This document shows positions 1 to 5,342 of a stretch of DNA of 5,342 bases, in pieces. A model generated the notes under the pieces. That model was given only the letters and a program-made list of their open reading frames with translations. It was not told where the DNA came from and made no database searches. Origin of the DNA: Planctomycetota bacterium. GTDB lineage: Bacteria; Planctomycetota; Phycisphaerae; Sedimentisphaerales; SM23-30. Position 1 is the first letter of the stretch, and each line of letters begins with the position of its first letter. Position numbers and translations under genes: made by a program. Location: NCBI GenBank assembly GCA_029573975.1, contig JAKQBU010000070.1, forward strand, positions 1-5,342. Direction: 5' to 3'.

Positions 1-2
1 GG

Positions 3-650
3 GCCGTATGCTATGCCGGCGCGGTCATCCTCTTTGTCGTCTCCACCAAACTGACCACCGCCGCCAACGCCATCCTCCTCCAATACACCGCCCCCCTCTA
101 TGTGGCCATCCTCAGCCGCCTGCTCCTCGACGAAAAGATTACCAAATTTGATGTATGTACGATTTTTATAACCATCCTCGGCATCGGCGTATTTTTCCTG
201 GACGAGCTGTCCTTCACCAGCCTCTGGGGCAACCTCTTTGCCCTCCTGAGCGGCATGTTCTTCGCCGGTTTCGTCCTCCTCATGCGCAAGCAGAAAACCA
301 GCTACCCCATCGGCTCGATCTTCCTGGGCAATATCCTCACCGCTCTGGTCTGCCTGCCCTTTATGGTCCGCTCCCAGCCGGCCCCCGGCAGTTGGACCTT
401 CCTGCTCCTCATGGGACTCTTTCAACTGGGCCTCTCCCACGTCCTCTATTCCATCGCCATCAAGCGAACCACCGCCATCGACAGCATCATGATTCCCATC
501 ATCGAACCGGTCCTCAATCCCTGCTGGGTCTTCCTCTGTGTGGGCGAAACCCCCGGCCGCTGGGCTATCCTCGGCGGCACAATTGTCGTCGCCTCCGTCC
601 TCGCCCGCGCCCTGCACCTCCTTTTCCAGAAACGCTATACCACTTCCTGA
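3..650 (+). CDS. EamA/DMT-family transporter, C-terminal 215 residues (5' end off window)
   Basis: This is an inner-membrane permease of the drug/metabolite transporter superfamily. These are usually about 290-300 residues, built from two repeated EamA units of five helices each. The frame is open from base 3 with no start, so roughly the first 80 residues and two helices are missing. The GTG at 102 is an internal valine inside a helix. Visible residues (numbered from base 3) include the end of repeat one (ANAILLQYTAP at 21-31 and the DEK turn at 43-45). The complete second repeat follows, with hydrophobic stretches at about 74-93, 103-122, 132-153, 158-180 and 187-204. The second repeat carries the family signature AIDSIMIPIIEP at 158-169 and a GE pair at 181-182. 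The protein ends in a short basic tail (QKRY). The substrate cannot be told from sequence; relatives export amino acids, nucleotide sugars or other metabolites. The gene is convergent with the oxidoreductase. Family assignment is firm, substrate unknown. Confidence 0.93.
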   Translation, partial: AVCYAGAVILFVVSTKLTTAANAILLQYTAPLYVAILSRLLLDEKITKFDVCTIFITILGIGVFFLDELSFTSLWGNLFALLSGMFFAGFVLLMRKQKTSYPIGSIFLGNILTALVCLPFMVRSQPAPGSWTFLLLMGLFQLGLSHVLYSIAIKRTTAIDSIMIPIIEPVLNPCWVFLCVGETPGRWAILGGTIVVASVLARALHLLFQKRYTTS

Positions 651-664
651 TGCCTCGGATTACT

Positions 665-708
665 CTATCAGACAATTTCAATACCTGATGGAGTTTTTCG
701 TTTTTTTT
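665..708 (+). terminator. Possible weak Rho-independent terminator of the transporter gene
   Basis: CTATCAG (665-671) can pair with CTGATGG (685-691) as a 7-bp stem with one G-T pair and a 13-base loop. It is followed at once by T-rich sequence (five T at 694-698, eight T at 701-708). The position, 15 bases after the transporter stop, is right. The stem is short and AT-rich, so it may be weak or a chance match. Confidence 0.4.
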
Positions 709-778
709 ATTACTGATTTCCCACAATCTACCTTGCTTTCGTTGCCAATGTATTTTAATCCTCGAAATATCCAAGGTT

Positions 779-2197
779 TCAAAATAACCGAAACATCCAC
801 CGGCACAGCTTCTTCACCGCCCCTGACTTCATCCGGTTCATCATCCACGTCTCCGCCGCCCGTTTGCTCAAAAATCCCATCGTCGGAAACGAATGCTGCT
901 GCATCATGATCTTGTGCATCCGCAGCCGGTTCTGCACCGCCAGCGCCCATTCGTTAATCATCTCGCCCGACCCTTCCCCCGCGATATACACCCCGTAAAT
1001 CCTCCCCGCCTGGCTCACGAACACCTTGACAAACCCCGCCTCCACTCCCTCCGCGATCGCCGCCCCGTAATCCCCATAATTCGCCCGCACCACTTCATAC
1101 GCCGTCCCCTTTTCGTCCAGCTCCGTCTGCCGCATCCCCACCTGCGAAATCTGCGGCTCGGTGAACACCGTCCACGGCACCGCGTAATCCTGAAACCGCC
1201 GCTTCAACGGCCAGGGCATCATGCTGTTCATAATCGCCAGCATCCCCTGGTGCATCGCCGCGTGCGACAACTGGGCATATCCGTTGCAGTCGCCCACCGC
1301 ATAGATATGCCCCTGGCTCGTCTGCAAATACCGGTTCACCGCAATCGCCCCGCTCTTTTCCACCGCCACCCCCGCTTTCTCCAACTGCAGCGCCGCATAA
1401 TCCATCTGCCGGCCCGCCGCCACCAGCACCTTCTCCGCACTGACCCGCTCCCCTTTATCCGTCCCCATCACCGACAGCCCGCCTTCCCGCCAAAACCGCA
1501 CGGGCTTCTGCTGCCGCAGTATCCGGATCCCCTCCCCCTCAAACGTCTTCTCCAGCAGATTCGTTGTATCCTGATCCTCCCGCCACATCAGCCGCGGTCC
1601 CCGGATCACCATCGTCACCGCGCTGCCCAGCCGCGAAAACGCCTGCGCCATCTCGCACGCAATCGCCCCGCCCCCCAGCACCAGCAGACTCCCCGGCACC
1701 CGCTCCAGCGAAAACATCGTCTCATTCGTCAGGTAGTCCACCTCCCCCATCCCCGCCAGCGGCGGCACCTCCGGCCGCGTCCCCACGCACAGAAAAAGCC
1801 GCCGCCCCGCATACCGCTTGCCCGCCACCTCCACCGTATGCGGATCGACAAACGCCGCCGGCCCCTCCTGATACACCATCTTGACCTTCTCGAACATCCT
1901 CATCGTCTTCTGTTCGCTGATATACCGCAAATGCCCCTGAATCCGGGCAAACGGCCGCAGCACCCGCGGCTGTTCCCCCGCCTCCAGCTCCATCGCCCCC
2001 AGCTTCCCGTACAAATGCCGGTACTTCGCCATCCGCAGCAGCGCCTTGCTCGGGATACACCCCACATTCATGCACTCCCCGCCCACCTTATGCTTCTCAA
2101 TCGCACAAACCTTCAGCCCCATCTCCGCCCCCATGATCGACACCGCCATCCCCGCCGGTCCTAAACCGATGACAATTGCATCATATTCATATTTCAT
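779..2197 (-). CDS. FAD-dependent pyridine nucleotide-disulfide oxidoreductase (Lpd/MerA-like), atypical C-terminal active site
   Basis: This is a complete 472-residue flavoprotein of the family that includes dihydrolipoamide dehydrogenase and mercuric reductase, and it probably acts as a homodimer. The N-terminal FAD Rossmann motif GLGPAG lies at 11-16, with E34 placed to bind ribose. The redox-active disulfide is GGEC-MNVG-CIPSK, with C42 and C47. The second FAD signature is IYAVGDC at 298-304. The NAD(P) motif GGGAIACE is at 175-182, and the strand after it ends in R199 rather than an acidic residue. That suggests NADPH, as in MerA (inference). The dimerisation domain runs from about 338. 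There the usual HxHPTxxE active site reads HSFPTMGF (435-442), so the catalytic His and Glu positions are both Phe. There is no N-terminal metal-binding domain and no C-terminal Cys-Cys pair, so mercury reduction is unlikely. The C-terminus is basic and aromatic (KKLCRWMFRLF). The ATG at 2197 has a good Shine-Dalgarno. The family is certain; the substrate is unknown. Confidence 0.95.
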   Translation of the reverse strand: MKYEYDAIVIGLGPAGMAVSIMGAEMGLKVCAIEKHKVGGECMNVGCIPSKALLRMAKYRHLYGKLGAMELEAGEQPRVLRPFARIQGHLRYISEQKTMRMFEKVKMVYQEGPAAFVDPHTVEVAGKRYAGRRLFLCVGTRPEVPPLAGMGEVDYLTNETMFSLERVPGSLLVLGGGAIACEMAQAFSRLGSAVTMVIRGPRLMWREDQDTTNLLEKTFEGEGIRILRQQKPVRFWREGGLSVMGTDKGERVSAEKVLVAAGRQMDYAALQLEKAGVAVEKSGAIAVNRYLQTSQGHIYAVGDCNGYAQLSHAAMHQGMLAIMNSMMPWPLKRRFQDYAVPWTVFTEPQISQVGMRQTELDEKGTAYEVVRANYGDYGAAIAEGVEAGFVKVFVSQAGRIYGVYIAGEGSGEMINEWALAVQNRLRMHKIMMQQHSFPTMGFLSKRAAETWMMNRMKSGAVKKLCRWMFRLF

Positions 2198-2200
2198 CTG

Positions 2201-2252
2201 TTTTCCTCGCTGTCGGTTGTTTTACGCAAATTATAACCGACAGCGAGGAAAA
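2201..2252. repeat. Perfect 18-bp inverted repeat with 16-base loop
   Basis: The arm TTTTCCTCGCTGTCGGTT (2201-2218) is exactly complementary to AACCGACAGCGAGGAAAA (2235-2252), with a 16-base AT-rich loop at 2219-2234. Pairing stops at both ends of the arms. It occupies most of the 82-base gap between the glycosidase stop and the oxidoreductase start. Neither strand has a T-run just after the stem, so it is not a standard Rho-independent terminator. It could act in RNA as a ribosome-binding-site-occluding or processing hairpin, or in DNA as a regulator site. The structure is seen directly; its role is inferred. Confidence 0.9.
2204..2208 (-). promoter_or_regulatory. Ribosome binding site of the oxidoreductase, buried in an inverted-repeat arm
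   Basis: On the minus strand GAGGA lies 6 bases before the ATG at 2195-2197, which fixes this start. The whole motif is inside the arm at 2201-2218. It would be base-paired in any transcript that also contains the other arm. Confidence 0.8.
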
Positions 2253-2258
2253 ATACAA
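2230..2258 (-). promoter_or_regulatory. Candidate sigma70-type promoter for the oxidoreductase
   Basis: On the minus strand a perfect -10 box TATAAT (2230-2235) lies 17 bases downstream of TTGTAT (2253-2258), which keeps the TTG core of the -35 box. The spacer is the distal arm of the inverted repeat. Transcription would start near 2222-2224, giving a leader of about 25 bases that contains only the proximal arm and so leaves the ribosome binding site free. This was found by eye with no start-site data. The -10 box is strong and the -35 box only partial. Confidence 0.55.
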
Positions 2259-2279
2259 ACCAACATTCGGGAATTTGAT

Positions 2280-5200
2280 TTAGTATCCCATCGCTTTCAA
2301 CTGCTCCTCGAAATCAGCAGGCAGGTCCGCCACCGGCTGGTCGAGGTCACGACTGGCGTAGTTAAGCATATTTCGCAACAGTCTTTCGGCTACCGGAACA
2401 TTCCCCAGATTCCCACGAATCCATAAGGTGTTCAGGATGAAGCGGCCGGTGCCTAGTTTCTGAACCGTTACCGTCAAAGCGGAGGTATAGCCCAGCGAGG
2501 CACAGATACTGCCGGCCACCAACTCCGCTGGTTCTTGCTGGCCATACCATACTTCGTTGGGAATAATCTCGCGGTATATGGTGAAGTCCAGTAAGGCCCC
2601 GCTTTGCAGGCCGTCGAAAATCGGGTGGTTTTTCGCCCAGTCGTCGGCCAGATACAGCCAGCGGGAAATTCCGCCCACCCCGCCCTTGTTTTTCAGCGGT
2701 ACCCAGCGGGTGGAATTGTCGCCTTCTTTGAATACGGAGGGTACCAGAAACACCACCGAACTGCCGCGGGCAATGCGGGCGGCCAGGTCGCGGAAGGCCT
2801 CCGCTCCGCCCGGTGCCTGCGGCTGGCCGGAAACGAGAATCAATTGCCGCTGATCGGCAACTGCCGGATCAAATTTGCGCGTTTTGATTCCACGGCTGTT
2901 TAGCCATTGTTCCAGGTCCCCATCATCACCCCACAAGACCACTTCCTTCGCAACCGCTGGCATATCCGCCGGATCAGTTACATAAAAGACCGACCGACCG
3001 CCAGCCGGCGCCCCACCGCTTTGCATATTGGCCAGGAAGCGATATTTACCGGAGGGGCCATCGACGGGGATTTTCTCACTGGAGAAGGTGATGGCAAAGG
3101 GAGGTTCCTTGCCGTCTTGCAGGCCGGGCACTTCGACCTCGATGGTTTTGTCGTAAACAGGCTCGTTATTAGGCCCGACTACCTGTAGCCGTACCGGATA
3201 TTTGCCCGGTTTCAGGGCATCCTCGTTGGCCAGCACCGCATCTAGCTGGACCGTCGCACCGCGATAGAGATTCACCGGTTCGGCGAACAGGCAAAGCCGC
3301 AGTTTGGCGGTACCTTCAAACAAGGCATCGACGGTTCCCGGCTTCAGTTCCCGAAATGCTGTCGTCAATCCTTCCGCACAGGAGGGTGTGCCTTGATCCA
3401 CCGTACCGGTCATACTGTGAGCTACGATGTTGGGATTGGCGCGAATGGCGTTCCAGCCTTGTAATCGCTGCTCGGCCATGCGGGCCAGCGACTGATCGAA
3501 ATAATCCTCCGGATTGGCAAACGCTTCCTGCATCTTCCAGTTCTGCCAGTCGTTCATGAACTGGCCCAGGTAGCTGTTCAGCATGGCATAATCTTCGGTG
3601 TGAGCGCCGTTGTACTGCTGATACAGCCGCACCAGCCGCGGCAGATGATTGGCCGAGCCGATGCCATATTCGGAAATAAAATACGGTTTGGGCGGATTGC
3701 CGACCGTGCGAAGGAATTCAATATCCCCGGCCAACTGCGGCACCCGGCGGTACGGATGCTGATCGTCCAGCACATCCTCCCATTCCGTGGAACCGGGGTT
3801 GCTCAGGCTGCCGATACCGGTTTTGGTTTCCGATTCACTTTTATCCAGCAGCGCAAAAGCTGCCGGATCCGGTTTTTCCGCACCGGGCAGGCAGCCGTAA
3901 CTCCATGCACCGTTGGGATTGTTTTTCAAGGTAAAATCCTTTACGACATCATAGATTTTTCCCTTGCCGGAGGTGATCGTCATCGTTAGGGCCGTGGTAT
4001 CACTGTAGGGACTGCCGTTACCAATCCCCGCCACAACATCGATGGTCTGGCCCTTCTTGAGGTCAAGCTTGCCGGTATATTCCGCCGTATTGCCCTGGCC
4101 GCTTACATTCAAGAAACCTTCAAAAACTGCCTTGCCATCGCTAAAGATATGAATGTCGGAGGTCGTGGTATTCTCGGCGATCCCGGTAAATTTCGCGGCA
4201 ATCTCATACGAATCATCCGCCGGGCAGGTCCAGCGCAGCACGCTGTATTCCCCGTTGATCCCCGGATGGAGGGCGAGCTGCCCCGGCGCCCAGGTCGTAC
4301 CATCAAAAGTAATGGGTTTGTCCAGACTGTTGAAGGTAATATTGGGAATCAGCAGGGAAGAGCTGCGCCAGGTTGCCGGTCCGAATACCCCGCTGCCCTT
4401 GGTGAAACCGTCAAACCGTCCGCTGTTCAGCATAACCAGCCGGCTGTTGTCATACTTGCGCACTTCCGGCAGCAGCGAAACCGCGTGCATGAAAACCGGA
4501 TTCGCCACCGTTTCATTCAATAGACCCCACATCACGATGCTGGGGTGGTTGCGGTCCCGCTGAATCATGCCAAAGGTGGACAGATTAAACCGTTCCGCCA
4601 TTTTTTCCGAGTTATTCAGACACCAGGCGGCCGCCGCCTCCTCATAAACCATCAGCCCGATTTCGTCGCAATAATCCAGATGCGGTTTCAGGGCCACACC
4701 CGATATATATCGAATCGCATTAAATCCCATCGCCTTTACATTGAGCAAATCCCGCTGCAATAAATCCGGCGAGGGCGGCAGGTGAATCCCAATAGGAAAG
4801 GAATCGCCGGTATGGGAACACTTCAAAAACAGCCGCTTGCCGTTCAGCCGGAAATACCCGTCCGCAAACCGGAAATCCCGGAATCCGCAGCGGGTGGAAC
4901 TTTCGTCAAAAGATTTCGCCCCTTCCTCACTCACCCGGATCGACAGCCGGTACAAATACGGATCGTCCACATCCCACAAACGCGGGTTGGTGATTTTGAT
5001 CTGCGACTGAATTTTATTTTCACCTGCCTTAAGACTTTGTTCCTCCTGCTGTGAAGCAATTGTCTGGCCGGCGAAGGCGGGGGCCACCACCAGCCCCATA
5101 TCCGCCTTGACGGATTTTTTCCGGGAATTAATCACCGTGGTTTCGATTTGCATCACACCGGTCTTGGGGTCCGGCACCACAAAGATATCCGAAACATACA

Positions 5201-5342
5201 CCGCCGGCACCAGCAGCAGTTCGACCGACCCCTCGATCCCGCCGTTATTGGCATCGCAGCCCAGCCGCATCGGATACCCCCGGTTGCGGTGGGGGGTTTC
5301 GTTCAGGGTGATGCCGTCGATCGGCTCATAGCGGGGGTTCAA
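2280..5342 (-). CDS. Glycoside hydrolase family 2 beta-glycosidase, multidomain, 5' end off window
   Basis: This retaining beta-glycosidase of clan GH-A is open from the right edge to a TAA at 2280-2282. The first codon in the window is TTG and is not taken as a start, because the N-terminal jelly-roll domain is almost wholly missing. Residues are numbered from 5342. About 48-138 is the Ig-like domain, ending in the NPRLWDVDDPYLYRL signature. The TIM barrel starts near 153 (GFRDFRFADGYFRLNGKR; LDYCDEIGLMVYEE at 222-235). The motif RNHPSIVMWGLLNE places the acid/base at E277 (codon 4512-4514). YFISEYG places the likely nucleophile at E558 (codon 3669-3671). These are 281 residues apart, against roughly 75-90 in classical members, because a module of about 197 residues is inserted at about 312-509. 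After the barrel come an Ig-like beta domain (about 680-790) and a glutamine-amidotransferase-like domain (about 797-1000) without an obvious catalytic Cys. The protein is probably exported, but the signal region is not visible. The substrate is undetermined (galactoside, glucuronide or other). GH2 membership is very secure. Confidence 0.95.
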   Translation of the reverse strand: MNPRYEPIDGITLNETPHRNRGYPMRLGCDANNGGIEGSVELLLVPAVYVSDIFVVPDPKTGVMQIETTVINSRKKSVKADMGLVVAPAFAGQTIASQQEEQSLKAGENKIQSQIKITNPRLWDVDDPYLYRLSIRVSEEGAKSFDESSTRCGFRDFRFADGYFRLNGKRLFLKCSHTGDSFPIGIHLPPSPDLLQRDLLNVKAMGFNAIRYISGVALKPHLDYCDEIGLMVYEEAAAAWCLNNSEKMAERFNLSTFGMIQRDRNHPSIVMWGLLNETVANPVFMHAVSLLPEVRKYDNSRLVMLNSGRFDGFTKGSGVFGPATWRSSSLLIPNITFNSLDKPITFDGTTWAPGQLALHPGINGEYSVLRWTCPADDSYEIAAKFTGIAENTTTSDIHIFSDGKAVFEGFLNVSGQGNTAEYTGKLDLKKGQTIDVVAGIGNGSPYSDTTALTMTITSGKGKIYDVVKDFTLKNNPNGAWSYGCLPGAEKPDPAAFALLDKSESETKTGIGSLSNPGSTEWEDVLDDQHPYRRVPQLAGDIEFLRTVGNPPKPYFISEYGIGSANHLPRLVRLYQQYNGAHTEDYAMLNSYLGQFMNDWQNWKMQEAFANPEDYFDQSLARMAEQRLQGWNAIRANPNIVAHSMTGTVDQGTPSCAEGLTTAFRELKPGTVDALFEGTAKLRLCLFAEPVNLYRGATVQLDAVLANEDALKPGKYPVRLQVVGPNNEPVYDKTIEVEVPGLQDGKEPPFAITFSSEKIPVDGPSGKYRFLANMQSGGAPAGGRSVFYVTDPADMPAVAKEVVLWGDDGDLEQWLNSRGIKTRKFDPAVADQRQLILVSGQPQAPGGAEAFRDLAARIARGSSVVFLVPSVFKEGDNSTRWVPLKNKGGVGGISRWLYLADDWAKNHPIFDGLQSGALLDFTIYREIIPNEVWYGQQEPAELVAGSICASLGYTSALTVTVQKLGTGRFILNTLWIRGNLGNVPVAERLLRNMLNYASRDLDQPVADLPADFEEQLKAMGY
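3816..4409 (-). other. Inserted carbohydrate-binding-like beta-sandwich module inside the GH2 barrel
   Basis: This covers residues about 312-509 of the glycosidase. The flanks LNSGRFDG and GSLSNPGSTEWEDVLDDQH read as barrel sequence that would join smoothly if the block were removed, restoring about 84 residues between the two catalytic glutamates. Inside are ALHPG (357-361), EYSVLRWTCP (365-374), DIHIFSDGKAVFEG (396-409), a GQTIDVVAGIGNG stretch (431-443), DTT (448-450) and NPNGAWSYG (475-483). I recognise the pattern from surface and secreted proteins of Planctomycetota and Verrucomicrobiota, where a sugar-binding role is assumed. The boundaries are approximate. Confidence 0.7.

Noticed and set aside
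102..104. GTG as the start of the transporter
   Set aside because: The same frame is open back to base 3 and encodes family-typical helix sequence (ANAILLQYTAP), so this is an internal Val and the gene starts off the window.
155..688. A 177-residue plus-strand frame overlapping the transporter
   Set aside because: It is Pro/His/Arg-rich, has no recognisable motif and lies entirely across the transporter reading frame, so it is a GC-rich shadow.
651..778. Terminator of the oxidoreductase in the convergent gap
   Set aside because: Read on the minus strand the gap is A-rich, and I found no stem of useful length followed by T residues.
893..2164. A 423-residue open frame on the plus strand opposite the oxidoreductase
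   Set aside because: The translation is a His/Pro/Arg/Leu-rich string with no domain. It comes from the strong base skew of the real gene on the other strand, whose flavoprotein motifs are unmistakable.
779..2197. Mercuric reductase (merA) name for the oxidoreductase
   Set aside because: It lacks the C-terminal vicinal Cys pair and the N-terminal metal-binding domain, and no mer regulator or transport gene is nearby.
2201..2252. Inverted repeat as a standard Rho-independent terminator for the glycosidase
   Set aside because: The stem is not followed by a T-run on either strand. The minus strand goes directly into the oxidoreductase ribosome binding site and start.
2259..2279. Short hairpin CCGA-ATG-TTGG just after the glycosidase stop, followed by T-rich sequence
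   Set aside because: The stem is only 4 bp with one G-T pair, too weak to call a terminator.
5340..5342. TTG as the start of the glycosidase
   Set aside because: The sequence begins at the end of a GH2 sugar-binding domain, which needs many more upstream residues, so the codon is an internal Leu.

Overview
The window is 5,342 bases, GC-rich, densely coding and bacterial. It holds three protein genes, two of them cut by the window edges. I see no RNA gene, insertion sequence or CRISPR array. The carbohydrate-binding-like module inside the large glycosidase (HPG...RW...DTT and NPNG-WSYG motifs) is a type I associate with Planctomycetota, Verrucomicrobiota, Lentisphaerota and related bacteria. 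A member of that broad group is therefore the best guess, from protein flavour alone.

Layout: (1) 3-650, plus strand: the C-terminal two thirds of an EamA/DMT-type membrane transporter whose start lies off the left edge. (2) 651-778: a short AT-rich gap between convergent genes, with a weak candidate terminator for the transporter. (3) 779-2197, minus strand: a complete 472-residue flavin disulfide oxidoreductase of the dihydrolipoamide dehydrogenase/mercuric reductase superfamily. Its redox CxxxxC is intact, but the C-terminal His/Glu catalytic pair is replaced. (4) 2198-2279: an 82-base gap filled mostly by a perfect 18-bp inverted repeat. One arm contains the oxidoreductase ribosome binding site, and the other arm and loop overlap a good promoter candidate. 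(5) 2280-5342, minus strand: at least 1,020 residues of a multidomain family 2 glycoside hydrolase. Its N-terminal sugar-binding domain is off the right edge.

The glycosidase and oxidoreductase lie head to tail on the minus strand, but the hairpin and internal promoter argue that they are separately controlled. I see no biochemical link between them. Base composition also changes near this gap. The plus strand of the transporter and oxidoreductase is strongly C over G whichever way the gene runs, whereas a sampled part of the glycosidase is nearly balanced.

The most interesting points are the promoter-in-a-hairpin arrangement at 2201-2258, the roughly 200-residue module inserted in the glycosidase catalytic barrel, and the altered active site of the oxidoreductase. 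Nothing here is clearly a new defence or mobile system.
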